Source of the DNA: Paracamarosporium sp. OC-R06-R3 | Taxonomy: Eukaryota > Ascomycota > Dothideomycetes > Pleosporales > Didymosphaeriaceae | Length of the DNA stretch: 64,000 bases | Assembly: GCA_019828545.1 (NCBI GenBank) | Contig: JACVRA010000203.1 | Coordinates: 182,367 to 246,366, forward strand | Direction: 5' to 3' | Shown here: in pieces, positions 47,100-59,850 of the stretch | Layout: each line of letters opens with the position of its first letter | How positions within the stretch are numbered: the stretch's first letter is position 1 | Notes under the pieces: model-generated | Told to the model about the DNA's origin: nothing | Seen by the model: only the letters and a program-made list of their open reading frames with translations | Databases searched by the model: none | Position numbers and translations under genes: made by a program

Positions 47100-47725
47100 T
47101 TCCGCGTTCGGGGATGCGTTAGAAAGGTTGTCCTGTGGCCGTACGTAAAATCGTATTGAAGTCTAGTCCTGTGCTATCTATGATAATCGTTCATATTTTG
47201 ATGGGTGCATATTAAAACTCGAGAATTTACATTCACTACAAAAAAGATACTGTACTTTTGCCTCATAGGCTGCTCAGGTCCGTAGGCCGCATGAGTGAGC
47301 GATAGCCGCACGCTGCAAAGAGACAGCTACTTTGCTCGTGCCCAAGTATTTTCTTTACAACACCGAGGGCGCGAACAATGTTCGGAGTAGTAACGTAGTG
47401 AATGTAAACATTTGAAGGCCCGTCACGACAAACGATGTAGACTCGGATTCGAGAGTCTTTTACTTCGTCCTCACACGAGGTTGACGAACAGGCTGTAATC
47501 TTACGATTACGTGCACTCCGAATGAAAGCCGAAGTATCAACTGGAATTATCGTATACTATTTAATACCCTAGGCCATCTTTCATCAGCACATCAACACAT
47601 CAACACCCTCGAGTTTACGCTGGGAGGGTCTCAACCTCGGTCTTCGCACCACTCATATCACAAACAGCCGTCATCGGAGGTTTTCAAAGAACAAAACACA
47701 GTCTTTTGATCTTTGATCCTTCGTC
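47100..47725. promoter_or_regulatory. intergenic, promoter of the 47.7-kb gene
   Basis: 626 bases, no coding signal. A CTATTTAATA element lies at about 47557-47566, some 160 bases before the next start codon. Confidence 0.4.
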
Positions 47726-49714
47726 ATGAGTGATTCAGCCCGCCAGAAGGCAATTCTCGATGAGACTCTTTCTAATGACGATGCTATCATCGAACTCTAC
47801 ACTCGTAGGGACCACTATGCTGCGGCCGACCACTCGGATGTGCTTCTTGCAGACATAGCGCAGCTGTTCGAGAAGGCCGTACTCGATATGAAGAAAGCCG
47901 TTGCTGCACATGAGCTAGTCGTGAAGGTGCTCAAGAAGGTATTGATGGACGTGGGTCGTTTGCTATACGCAGCAAAGAAGACAGGAAAGGAAGGAGCGGA
48001 AGTTAATAAGGTCAAGTCCCAGGTATGTGCTAACCATGATATACGACACAACAGACTCTCACATGATACTTAGTTATCCGCCAACATTGTTGCAGGACAG
48101 ACCACGAATAAAGTCGCAGTAAAACATAAGTCGCCGTCACTGAAAGGAAAGCACAACACACCTGCGCCGGCTCCTTCCCGCTCTGTTTCCCCGGATGCAG
48201 CGCTGGCGTCGATGCACGCGTCTATGTCCACATCGAAGAAATCAACTTCTTCCGATGCCGCCGCCTTCGCATCGGCGTTCACACCCGCAAAGCGCCCACC
48301 TCCAACTCCACCAAAGCAGCCTGCGTCGAAGCGTCCCAATACTTCACTGAAGGAGGAGAAGAAGCCCGTCAGCAAGCCACGTAAACCGGTCAAGGTACGC
48401 AAATCTGCAGAGTTTGTCGTCGACTCTGATGAGTCGGACGTCGCTACTCGAGACTCTGTCGCTATTCGAGACCCCATTGCAGCTGCTGTTCGGTCCGAGA
48501 TTATGGACGAGGCACTCGGTGTAGTAGATCCGTCTGAGGGACTCCCTGGATTCGAAAACCTCGATGAGAATGGGAAGTACGTGAAGAAGCCTCACGGTCA
48601 CTCGCTATTCGAGAATGGGAAGCTGAGGCCGGCGCTGGTGGCGAAGTTGAAGCTTCCGCCAGAGAAATTGTACAAGGCTCTGTATGGGAAGAAGGGTGAC
48701 GTAAACAAAAAGAGTCCGGCGAAAGATAAGGGCTTCAAGCTAAAGGCCAGTCTGCCGTCTCCAAGTCCTCGTAAAGAAGGCCAAGCTGAGGTTCCCAAAC
48801 ACGAGCCGTCTACCAAGTCCTCACTGCTCCCTCCAGTTCCTGAAAATGCTGAAGAAATTCTTCTCTCAACCACATTCTTCAATAACCCCACCACCAACCC
48901 TTCATATCCACCCGCTCTCGCTCCAGCTGCGCCAGCCACTGTGAGCGACGACGGAGACCCAGCCTGGGAATCTGACACAGAGGCTGCAACTGCAACCGCA
49001 ACCACAAAAGCGCCCTCCATCGACGTAACTTTCCCACCCTTTCCGTCCCTCAGCGCAGCCCATCTCCCCCTCTTCATCAAAGGTCTAATCATCGCGATCG
49101 AGAACATCATCGAGGACCACGCCAACAATCCCTCGGCCACCATTCTCGAGCTCGTCCAGGACCTAGAAGCCAACAAACCCACACTACCAGCCGGACCCGA
49201 CGACCGACGCATCGTTATGAACGGCGGAGAATACGTATATGCAGCGGTCCACCAAATCTGCGACGACGCAGGACCCCTCAACCGCGGAGAGAAAAAGAAG
49301 AAGTCAAGCACAGACGCAGACGCAGACGGAGACATCAACATGAACCCGCCCACCTCCGACGAAGACGACGTCGGTGAGAATGTCAAGCTATATGACCACC
49401 CCAACGGAATTGTTTCCCTGTCCTCAAAAGCGCACTACAAAGGCAAAGGCCGCTCTTGGAAGAAGACGCCCGGAGACGCAGATCCAAACTTCCTCAAGCC
49501 CCACTCGTCCAAGATGGCGAACCTGCCCAAGAGATTGCTTAGTCGTAGGAAGGCTGCGCGCGGTGGAGGGAAGGATGCATGGAAGGAGACAGGGGTCCAC
49601 GAGCTGTTTGAGCAGTTCTGCGCCCATGTGAAGCGGGAGTATTGGTTTCAGGCGGGTCGGTTGGGTGTCACGCCTGAGAGGGAGGACTTGCCGGCTTGGT
49701 TATGGGAGGACTGA
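47726..49714 (+). CDS. low-complexity, probably nuclear protein
   Basis: Exons 47726-48022 and 48074-49714 give 645 residues. The N-terminal 99 residues are a helical domain (LFEKAVLDMKKAVAAHELVV). A Ser/Pro/Lys-rich linker with basic clusters (KPRKPVKVRKS) follows, then EIMDEALGVVDPSEGLPGFENL and a second folded-looking region (LPLFIKGLIIAIENIIEDH, about 385-440). The C-terminus is basic then aromatic (KRLLSRRKAARGGG; VHELFEQFCAHVKREYWF). Lys-rich motifs suggest a nuclear protein. I recognise no domain family. An alternative acceptor (TTGCAG at about 48094) is possible but changes the frame. Confidence 0.6.
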
Positions 49715-50953
49715 GTGGCGTTGAACGGTACTGCACTTTGGTGTCGTATACCCTGGGCCAAGATAGGGTACTTGGAATCTCGATGCGGGCTTGTAGGCCC
49801 ATCGATGGGATGAAGAATTCATGATACGGATACGGGTTTTGTACACATGCAGGCAGGTTGACTTGCGGACTACGAGACGATAATCAGTCATAGGTGGACT
49901 TGAGATATTGATAGGAAGTAATGAAGAGTTCGAGATACTAGGGAAAGAAGAATACCACTGAAAGTGCACCTTAAAGATGGTTCATCTACAGAGCAACAAT
50001 ACAAAAGGCTACACAGCTCATACATACAAACCACTTGCACCGTTTCTCAGCAATGCACTCCAAGAAACGATGTAATAAAGCAGACTCGTTAATCCTCGAA
50101 ATGTTTACACAGACACTGCAATTTGGCAAATGCGAGAAAGGGATACGGCTGATCGTGATTTTGATTTGCTTACTCAAAACGTACATATCCAGACCGGCTG
50201 GTTAGCCTTTCATACGCTGCACTACGGCCCTGCGTCATCCGCCGTTTCGTTCGTTCATCGTACACTCGCTGATCATTACCATCTCGCAAAACTAAAGTGC
50301 ATCATCTTCTTCGTACGCTGTTCCTTGAACGCCTCGGCTTATTGTAACACAATCATCTCATTATCCCATTACTCTCATGTTCCTTTCTCCACCACTAATA
50401 ACGCCAGACTTTGTCGCTTTTCGATCAAACTTTTGAGAACCAAGAGTCGCACTTGTTTTCTTTACCCCCCAACAAAGGGTAGGTCTATTGTTCGGCGGTA
50501 CATGCATTCATCAAGGCGATATTTGAAAGAGGAAGCGGCCAAGTATCTGAAAGATCGGCATGTGTTGTCGTCGCATCCGATCACAGCCGCATGGCTTCCA
50601 TTGGATAGGTTCGACGATAGCTATCAAGTCATGACGACGGTGCAGTGGTTTCGTGGAATATCGGTTATCGCAGAGTCTGGTAAATCCGCTTCTAGCATAC
50701 AATGCGAGTCGTAAGAAAGAATACCAGCAGGCATTGATGCAGAGCCGGCCGGAAAAGTATGCACCTCGCACCATAATTGTTGTTTCCGTGAACGGTGTCT
50801 TGGCTGAGAGCAAATTGCCCTCACATACACGAGGCTCAAGAGTATAAGCATGTTCGACAGCGAGCTATCGAGAGGCATTTGCAGCGTTTGAAAGGCATTC
50901 ATAACGCTGAGCCGATTATAAAAGGAGTTGTTATCGGTCTATGCGATAAACTC
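49715..50953. other. convergent intergenic region
   Basis: 1.24 kb between stops. ORFs of up to 194 codons on the plus strand (50130-50714) and 100 on the minus have mixed composition and no domain; I treat them as chance. Confidence 0.4.
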
Positions 50954-53568
50954 TCAGTATGGTGCCTGTGTGTACGGTCGAAACAGTTGGTGGCTCTGCT
51001 GGATCATTTGCTCGATCTTGCTAGTCTCATTGGCTTCGAAATCCTGCATCAACTGCATCTGTTGTTCTTGGTTCAAGCCAATGCCTCTACCGACACTTTC
51101 TTGGCTCCATTGCGGGTAGAGGTAATCAGTCATTGGATAGCCATGGTGTGCCGCATAGGTCTCATTGTAAATCGGTGAAGGTGCTGGCTGAATGCCGTTC
51201 ATGCCGTATGGATCCTGGGGTGGCATAGAAAAGGATGGAGTCCATTGAGGAAGCTCTGCGAATGTTGTCGGCAATGGAGTGAACTGTGTAGTAGGTGGGT
51301 AGCTGAATGTGGGAATATTGCCGTCGATTGAAGATTTTGAATGAGTATCGACGTATGGCTGCGGGGGTGCTTGTTGGGGTGATGTTTGATTCGATGTAGG
51401 GTGGATGCTGGGGGACGGTGAAGGCATGCTTGCGCGGGCGTTGTTGAAATTGAAAAGGGTTTGGTTCTGGTTCTGGTTCTGGTTCGTGGGTAAATAGCCG
51501 AATGGAGGCGGTACAGTTTCGGAGGGCGTTCTCACTGATGCAGTCGACGCTGAGGCCGGGCTAGTCGTACGGGACCTATTGATGCCCTCGACGATGTTCG
51601 ACGAAACGACCGATGCGCTGTCGGATGGCGAACCGGCTGCGATGGGTATGTCGCCATCTTTATCATAGATCCTCATACATGCTCCGATGAGGTTCTGGTA
51701 AAGTCCAAGAGCAGAAGCTACACCAGGCCATCGTTTGGACGCCAACTCGATTGACTCTAAAGCAACCCTCAAATGTCCCTCGACTTCTTCTCGGCTGTGA
51801 TTACGACGAACTTCGGAGTAGGAAAGACTCCAAAGCATGACATTCACTGCCATGAAAATAGCTTGGGTGAAGATCCACGTTATATCTACGCTCTGTGTTT
51901 GAATTTGGGTCTGGGTCATGTAGATGTTGTACTTGCAGGCATCGAAGCACAATATAGCTGCACGTACTGAAGGCCGCGGGATCTGGGGACACGGGCGGTA
52001 TAAGAGACAGACCATGGTGTTGTATCTTCCAACAAACCTGCCAAATTGTAAGAGGAGAAAGAACGGTATAAAAGAGAGGTTACTTACCAGACTTTATTGA
52101 GTCCTGAGCCAGCATCCATTTCCGGACTCGTATCCCTCCACGCTTCCATCTTGGCCTGCATTTCAGCGAACCAGGGGTCTTGATCATCCTTGGGTTCTGG
52201 GCGCTTCCTAAGGTATAGCTTCCTCCGCATTTCTAGCTGCAATAGCCGCATTTTGTAGAAATGGATGGCGATCCACTTCTTCAATGAGGGCTGTGGTGCT
52301 GGTCGGATACCCTCCTTCGTGATGAACGCGTCGTCAACAAGCTCGCAGAAGTTGACATCGATGTGTTCGCGCCGAGTGGCGAAATGACTGGGACGACCAA
52401 GACTATGCGAAAGACCATAATCCATAGTCAAGATGCTCCAAAACACCCGTCGGCGCATATCGACCTCGAGAGGGTCGGCAGGCCTACCGCCAAGGCCCAT
52501 GGTGATGGTCTTCTCTTCATGTAGCCCTAATGCTTGACATAGCCGGACGCCAAGACCTACTATGTAATATACGGCAGTCCTGGTTGGGGTTAACAGTGAG
52601 TAACCGGCAATCAGCGTGAAACATTGCAAGGTCTTGAGGTTCATGGGCTTGATCGCCTGCTCAAAATACTTGAGCGCAGCAAGGTAGTAACTGTCGGCGA
52701 GACCAGCGTATTGAGTGTCCATCCGCTGAAGGCTGATGGCAATCACCATGCGAAGGCAGAAGTTCTGGTAGGCATCAGTCGCGCCGCTATATACGTCCTC
52801 GACATCCTGGGTAAAGGTTGGTTCATGGAATATGGGGTACATGGCATGAACTGCTGTTGTCAGCATCTCTGCGATTGGTCCCGCTTGAAGACCACATACC
52901 TTTGCAGTAAAAGAGCTCGACAAGGAGATTCGTCAGATCCCTGTTCGGCAGCTCCTCCGCCGCTACGTCACTGACGAGAGGATAAACCTTGGATGTCGGG
53001 CGGGCATCTTCCTGGTCAAAAGCTGCCTTTATCGTCTTTGCGTGCGCATCCGGTACAATCTCCGATATGCTTTTGGAATCGGTGAACTGCTTCGCCAGCT
53101 GCATGACCAGGCGCGTGATAGTGATGCCGCTCGAGGGTCCGAGAAACTTAGATTCGTCTGTGTCTTGGACCTTGACGGCGGCGGCTCCGCGCATCACATC
53201 CTCGGCGTCTGGCTCGCCGTCGTCCTTCTCGAGGTCTGCAAGCTGCTTCTCCAGGTCGCGCACCTTGTGCTGCAGATGGACGACGTAATTGCGGGGGATC
53301 TTTGTGCCCTTTGCGGGGTCGTAGTACTCGCAGTGGGAATTGGTGCGCTCGCAGGGACCGCAGCGGGGCAGGCCGGGATCGCATCGCGTCTTGCGCTGTG
53401 GATGTCTCAGTACATGTGCCTTGGCGATGCGCAGATGGACCTTACCGTGCGGCATCGACAGCAGGCCGTGAGGGTGTGGGCAATGCGGCTGGGTGAGGCG
53501 GTGGCGCCCTCCTCCTTGGACGGCAGCACGCCGTTCTGCTGGCTGCCCTTGTGTGCCTTCGCATCCAT
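50954..53568 (-). CDS. Zn(2)-Cys(6) fungal-specific transcription factor
   Basis: A Gal4-type regulator. Exons 50954-52037, 52088-52868, 52900-53395 and 53446-53568 give 827 residues. The zinc cluster is C36-x2-C39-x6-C46-x6-C53-x2-C56-x6-C63 with RTRKTRCDPGLPRC; an intron interrupts it right after C39. The linker YYDPAKGTKIPRNYV followed by a coiled coil (VRDLEKQLADLEK) resembles the yeast Ppr1 linker. The Fungal_trans region carries MYPIFHEPTF, RVFWSILTMDYGLSHSLGRPS and FCELVDDAF. The C-terminal third is disordered, Ser/Pro/Gln-rich, with (NQ)4. The third intron is only 31 bases (52869-52899, GTATGT...TCGCAG), at the short limit, but without it the frame breaks. Divergent from the next Zn2Cys6 gene. 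Target unknown. Confidence 0.85.
51462..51485. repeat. 6-bp repeat encoding Asn-Gln
   Basis: Four near-identical GGTTCT units on the plus strand encode NQNQNQNQ in the disordered C-terminus of the Zn2Cys6 protein. Confidence 0.8.
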
Positions 53569-54473
53569 GGTCGCCGTAGGGAAGTCGCTCCAGGAGAAGT
53601 CCGGCGTGGGGAAACGTCAGCGGATATAGCGACGGCGCGCACGTCCATCCCAGGGCAGGCCGGCGGCAGCAGGCGAGGCGGGACGTGAGGCAGAGAGGGT
53701 GGTGGGAGGGTGAGCGTCGGTGAGGCACCGGCCTCGAAGTCTGTGGCACGGCCAAGCGCAGAAGCAGCGCGCAGCAGATGCGAGCATGCAAAGGTGTATC
53801 GCCGCGGTTGGGGTGACAGGCGTGCCGGCGCGCGTCAAATAATTACCGGCCCTTGGAGACGCCCGCAACTGCACCATGGCGAGCCGCGGCGCTGCTGCTA
53901 GCAGGCAGCCTAGGGCGGGCGCTTCATCGGTGGGGCGGCGCTGTGATAGGCCGCGCGCGCGTCGTCGAGCACCCGTCACGCCGCTGCGGCCTGCCCTCTC
54001 ACCGCTGGCTATCCGTCCGTCCCTCGCTGAGAACCTTCTGCCTGCTGCGCTTTGCGGGGCATCGTACAGATCGCCTGGATCCCGTTCCTCCCGCAGCCGG
54101 TGAGGCCGGTCCCGCCGTCAATCATCCAGAGGCAGTGCGCATTGTGCCGCTGCTGCGCCTCGCGCAGACCCTGTCCCCTCAACACCACGTCGAGCAGCGC
54201 ACGAGCTGAACGGCCCTGTCGCCCTGTTCTGCATGCCTGCAGCTGGCCCCGTCACACTAGACCCGTATTGCGCCCGGTAAGTCCATTTGCCTCTGTTCGA
54301 CACACCTCGTTCTTCAGCCCTGTCCACGCCCCTGGACTCGTCTTCTCCAGCTGTCTTTATCATGTGTCCTTCTCCACCTCTTCGTGAACTTCTCGTGGTC
54401 CCGACCAAACCCCACCTCTTAGTGTCGGACCCCTTGCTTTTTTCCATTCGGTCCTTCTTGTGGCCCTGTGTTG
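53569..54473. promoter_or_regulatory. shared divergent promoter of two Zn2Cys6 genes
   Basis: 905 GC-rich bases between two start codons. Both strands show Ala/Arg/Pro-rich ORFs (up to 120 codons) without domains. No perfect CGG-N-CCG palindrome was verified by eye. Confidence 0.5.
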
Positions 54474-56870
54474 ATGTCCGCCATGATTCCAGACCTCGAC
54501 ATCTACCCCCTCGTCGGGAACGACCTCATGGTACTGGAAACCCCGCTGCTCCGCGTGAGCAGGCCTGTAGCTGCCTGCCAGAGGTGCAGAGCCGCCAAAA
54601 TCAAATGTGATGGGAAACTGCCCGCGTGCACGGCATGCGAGAAATCAAACCGCGCTTCGGAATGCTCAAGCACCAACGACCAGTTCGCGCGTGGCAAGGA
54701 GAGGAGTTATGTCGCAACACTAGAATCCAAAGTGGAACGACTGGAGAAGAGGATTGCGGAGGCGAAGAGAGCGCGGAGAAAGTCGTCACTAATGATGCTC
54801 GACACCGATGTGGCCAGTCCACGTAGATCTTCTGTAGAAACTGTCAAGGCAGGCAGCTCCAACAATCGCGCAGCGCAGCGCAGAGAAGCGTCGAGCATAG
54901 ACGAGCTGGTGTCGGATTTTGGACTTCTGTAAGGCTTCTCTTCATGTTAGCCCCGTAAGCTTCGTATTGACGGTTGCTAGGGCCGTAAACGCCACTGCGA
55001 GAGACTTTTATGGCTTCACTACTGAGATGTCATATGCTCGCCTGATCTTGTCTGCGAGCTCCAAGGAACCGATGCCCGCAGGCCTGACCAAGAAGCTCCC
55101 TCCACGGTATGCCGCGACACCTTTGATTCAGCAGTACGTCAACAATATATTCACGCTTTTGCCCATTTTCGAGGAAGCCACTCTGTATGCCTGCGTCGAC
55201 GCGGTGTATCACCTGGAAGGCGTAGCAAAGCCCTTCGATATCTGGGTCGTGCGAATGGTGCTTGCCATTGCATGCCTCTCTCAATCGGAACAGCGGGGCG
55301 ACACGCTGTACTCAGACGCCGTGGGGCACGTGAATGCTGCCCTGGAACAGGCAGAAAAGGTCCTGCACCCTGGCTTCATTAGCAGTATCCAAGCACTAGT
55401 TCTGTTGGTGCTATACGCTACAATGGATCCACACCACTTCGACAGCTGGACCTTGATCGGGGCTGCTTCCAGGGCCATGGTCGATCTTGGCATCCACCAG
55501 GACCCGTCCAAGAGCGCTTCGGTCGCCCGCCCAAAGCTGGAGATCCGACGGCGAGTGTACTGGTGTGTGTACTCGCTGGATAGGTACGTCTGTGCGATTG
55601 CTGAGGGATGCTGTTGCTAACTCTTACCAGATCTACCTCGTTGGTGCAGACGCGCGCCTTCTCCTTCTCGGACGATTCAGCCCACGTGCACCTTCCGTTC
55701 CACAACTCACCTACGTCACCCAAACACTCGTCTCCGCAAAGCCATGTCTTCTTGCAAGCCTTCGACTCGGCGCTCGACCTGTTCAAAATCCGCCAAATTC
55801 AATCCGAATGGTACATGGATCTGTTCCAATCTGGCCGCGAGCCATGGCACGACCCCTATCCGTATATCTGGAAAATGTACAACCGGATGACCGAGTGGTT
55901 CCAGTCCATGTCTCAGAGCACACTCCCAGCGCTCAGATGCTTTTTCGAGCTCGAACTGCTTTACAGCTACGTGTACATACTGTCACCCAGCTCACGCGTG
56001 CCACATATCCAGGAATATGCGCAGCGGCTGATCTTCGAGCATTGTATCGCATATGCGACCAACCTACTCACGCAGCTTAACAAAACCTCTCATACGACAA
56101 AGCCACCGGTCACCTTCTACGATGCAATGCGAGCGTACATGACAGGTCGCCAGTTTGTTGATGTGCTGTCACGAAATACGGAGGCGATTCTGAATCCCAT
56201 CCCTCCTGCTCCACCTGTGCCTGTCGCTCCCTCAAACGTGTCCGAGGATCCTCTTTCACCACCTGCCCCTGTATCAGCACCACCCTTTCCCACACCGCTG
56301 CTACCGGACGGCCACACCATGCCCCAAGACCCAGTCACAAGAGCTGTCAACACCATAAATGACTTTACAGATATACTTTCTCGGTTCGGTCTGAGGTTCG
56401 GGTTTACTCACTGGCGAGAACGGTTTCAACGTGAGTCCCAGGCACTCCTCACACAGCTCTACAATCGCGCAGCTGCCTCGCCACACACTTCTCCACCACA
56501 GTCTATGCCTGCCCAGTACTTCAATCAGCCTTGGCTAAACATGCCATCATCTTCGCCACAGCAACAGCTGCATCATGCCTTGCCAACGACACCACCAACA
56601 ATCTACCCTCCTCAACCCAGTCCATTTGCCTCGAGTCCATATAATCCCCAAGGTAGCCCGTATGCATCGCATTCACCAGGTCAGATGCAGGAGTGGACCA
56701 CCCCACCACCTCAACCGATGCCAGATATGCCACAACCAAGTGAAGGAAGGATGCGACAAGCTCTGGTATATGGGCCAGGGATGCCTATACAACAGCAACC
56801 GCATTCTCCGGGGACAAATGCGGGCGGACCGGTACAGGATCCAAATAATGGGCATGTGAATTGGGGATGA
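54474..56870 (+). CDS. Zn(2)-Cys(6) fungal-specific transcription factor
   Basis: Exons 54474-54928, 54981-55583 and 55631-56870 give 765 residues. The zinc cluster is C35-x2-C38-x6-C45-x6-C52-x2-C55-x8-C64, preceded by a 30-residue acidic-hydrophobic lead. The linker RGKERSYVATLESKVERLEKRI is a dimerisation-type coil. The Fungal_trans region includes YVNNIFTLLPIFEE, DSWTLIGAASRAMVDLGIHQ and RRRVYWCVYSLDR. The C-terminus is Pro/Gln/Ser-rich (about 580-765). The start is the ATG at 54474; upstream in-frame codons are TTG and GTG only. Shares its promoter with the Zn2Cys6 gene on the other strand; target unknown. Confidence 0.85.
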
Positions 56871-57926
56871 CCAAGTTAATTTCTTTCCGAATTCCAGCTC
56901 TTGATGGAAACGACAATTGTACATTATTTGATGTCGCTTGGAATTAGCGCGGCGTCAATAACTATTCCTCACGTTTATGCTCATTTATGAAGACAAATGT
57001 AATCATTCTGTGGTTCTGCACTCTTATTATCTTGTACCTTGACCGGTCGCTTTACGCGCGAGAGGCATGTTGTTTTCGGACTGAATCGGCATGCACGCTG
57101 ATAAACGCGGTTCTATATATGTATTCGCATTTCTAACCCACGCTGATAGGTCGATAACCTCCTGATCTCCCTCGTTGTCATGTGCGATTACGTATAGTCA
57201 GCTGTCGGATACTTAGCTAGTCTCGCTTCTGTCTAGCGAGCGGTTACGAAACGGCTACGAACCTGAGAGGCAATTAACGTTGTTGCATTCTTCCTTGAAT
57301 GTCTGCTACGCCAAGCACGGATACGGGCGTATGATGAGTATTGTTCCCAGCATGGATGATATATACCACTTTTGGCCCCAAATTCTGGACCTATCTTAAC
57401 GAATCGGAGTGTGGATAGCCCCGAACGAACGTCTCCTGCTAGAGTAATACCTTGCTATAAAGATGTCGCTTTGGTGTATGTGTTTCATGGATTCCTCTGC
57501 CAAAACGTGTCTTCTTGGAGCAGTCTTGACCACAGAAACATTGTTTCAGGTATCTCCAAAGGAGGTAAGCGAGACCTCATCGTCGCCCCCTTTACAACGT
57601 GATTAAGGGAGTGCATTCATCTCCAGCTTCGATTCCTACAGTGTAAGAATTCCTTCGTTGCACACAACTTCCCAATCGGGAATGCTTTTCGACAGTGAAA
57701 TATACGCGTAGACTACGCTACAAGCCGAAGTCAGGCCCCTCAAGCTCAGCCCTAATACCAAGGCACTACGCTATACCGAACAAGGCAAGTTTTTTGCGAG
57801 CAACTTCAGTCCTCAGCCTCACCGTCGTTTCTTGCTGCTAACGCGTTTTTTGTATTAAAATATAGGGTATAGAAGGTATTTTCTACTTCATCACAACCAT
57901 CCACTACGCCTTTTACACTACACAAA
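56871..57926. other. intergenic, promoter of third Zn2Cys6 gene
   Basis: About 1.06 kb, no gene recognised. The final 120 bases are AT-rich. Confidence 0.4.
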
Positions 57927-59850
57927 ATGGTGAATCTTGGTCGATCTTGGGGCTGCAGGATGTGCAAGCAGCGGCGAATCAAATGCGATGAGACGGAACC
58001 CGCCTGCAAGAGATGCACCAAAAGCGGCCTTACATGCCCTGGGTACGATGCCGAAAAGCCAATAAAGATCAGGTTCAAGGACGAGACGGCGTTAGTCGCG
58101 CGCCGGGCACGATCCGTCCCGTTTCATGGATCCTCGCCTATCCTTCCAGCTGCATTAAACGAGAACTTCGAGACGCAAGCCCTGAACTTCTTCGTCTTGA
58201 ACTTTACGGTAGCGGGAAGAGACGAGGTTTCTAGTCGAGGGTTGTGGGAGAGTGTGGCTCCCACTATAAGTGCCTGTGCGCCGTCGTCCCCGGTTGCGGA
58301 TGCGGCCACGGCAGTCGGTGGGATTCTATTCAATGTCTGGCGACTGCAAAGAAACGGGGTAAATGCTCGGAACCCCGCCTTCAGCCGTGCCGTAAGTGGG
58401 CTTGTCAAGCGTCTGGGATCAGCACCAATCGATGGACCGGAGATCCTGATGACAATCCTACTCCTACAGTTCCACGAGAACATAGCCGCCGTATTCGGCT
58501 TACGACCCGCCTCACGGATGCATTATAATGGAGCTCTTGCACTGATCCGACAACTTCCCATGGAAAGTTTCTCAACCGTGGCATCGCGGGGCTTGCTGCT
58601 CAACGTCCTCAATATCGAAGTTTCATTAGCAGTCCGCGAGTGCACTCCTGTACGTAGAGCTCGAGCATTTTCTGATTTGGTATCATCTACGTTATGGTCA
58701 TGGACCCAGGGATCTTCCCTTTCCTTGGCTTGGAGATGCACAACATACCCGCGCTACCCCTATTGTGGACTATGCTAACACAAATCTCTAGGTCGATCCA
58801 GAATTAGTGCCTTGGTTCACCTCATTACCATTTACAATGATCATGACTCCGCCGATGAAGCTTAGCTGGATTGGCATTTCGGTTGCAAACATCCAGTACA
58901 CCTTCGAAGTGCTTCTACGACACCATCCGCGCTGTTCCAGTAGGCAATGTCCACATAGTATCGAGATTGCTAAGCTTTACGAAGAGATCCTCAGTTTTCA
59001 AACAGCATCTTCCGAATGGTTGGAAAGTATTCCAGATCACTGGTTGCCACGAAAATGGGAACCGTCAAAAGCCATATCACCCCCACATTTTCCGATGTAT
59101 CAAGAAACTTGCGAGATTTACCCCTCAGTCCAAGTCGCATCAGTCTTCAACACATACCGAGGCTACCAACTTATCGTATATAAGGTCCTTTACCTCATGC
59201 AAGCACACGGCTGGCTCGAGCCCAACAACGGTCCTCAAGATCCTCGCGACACTATTCAATCAGTAATAGACTCGATGTGCTACTCCATCCCCTTCTACCT
59301 GGGTAACCTAGAAGGCCGACACTACATCTCAGACATCACGAATCCCAAACCGCACCACTTCTACCCCGCATACCACAACATGCAAGACCCGCCAATCCCA
59401 AAAGAACACATCCTAAGCGAAAAGATGCACAGAAAACACGTCGTAGCATACGGCGCCTGGCACTCCATGTATCCGCTCTCGCTACTCATGACGCTCTTCG
59501 GCAAACACACAGGCTACGACTGCAACTGCTTGACGCGAGCGATCCGCCCCGGTCAACTCGCCTGGATCGGGACTCAACTCTTCCGCATGATGAAATTGTA
59601 CACGGTAGATGACGGTATGGGCGTTGCACCAGACAATCCCGAGGAATGCGCCCGAGCAGTGCGCCGCGCTTTGAGGTCCGTATACCAAGAATGCTTCAGC
59701 CAGGCACTGGTCTTCCCAGACGACGAGGGCAGCCTCAATATCCCCATACGCGGTCTGAGCAGCTACCTGAAGATCCCGGATTCGGTCTGGGACCAATTCG
59801 ATCTGGGACCAGAGCCTCCTGCTTTGGGGAAGTATATCATCACCACTTGA
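57927..59850 (+). CDS. Zn(2)-Cys(6) transcription factor with Fungal_trans_2-like domain
   Basis: The zinc cluster opens the protein: C10-x2-C13-x6-C20-x6-C27-x2-C30-x6-C37 with GCRMCKQRRIKCDETEPACKRC. Exon 1 57927-58679 (or ending 58649) and exon 2 58792-59850 give 603 (or 593) residues. The body has ALNFFVLNFTV, VDPELVPWFTSLPF, VFNTYRGYQLIVYKVL, GAWHSMYPLSLLM and GMKLYTVDDG-like elements typical of Fungal_trans_2 regulators. Both donors, GTACGT at 58650 and GTATCA at 58680, keep frame with acceptor CTCTAG. The skipped sequence contains an open, protein-like stretch in another frame, so a frameshift or missed exon is possible. Target unknown. Confidence 0.75.

Noticed and set aside
50130..50714. 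194-codon plus-strand ORF
   Set aside because: Mixed, non-protein-like composition, no domain, and lies in the 3' region between convergent genes.
53617..54447. Several 100-120-codon ORFs in the shared promoter
   Set aside because: Compositional Arg/Ala/Pro frames on both strands; no conserved motif.
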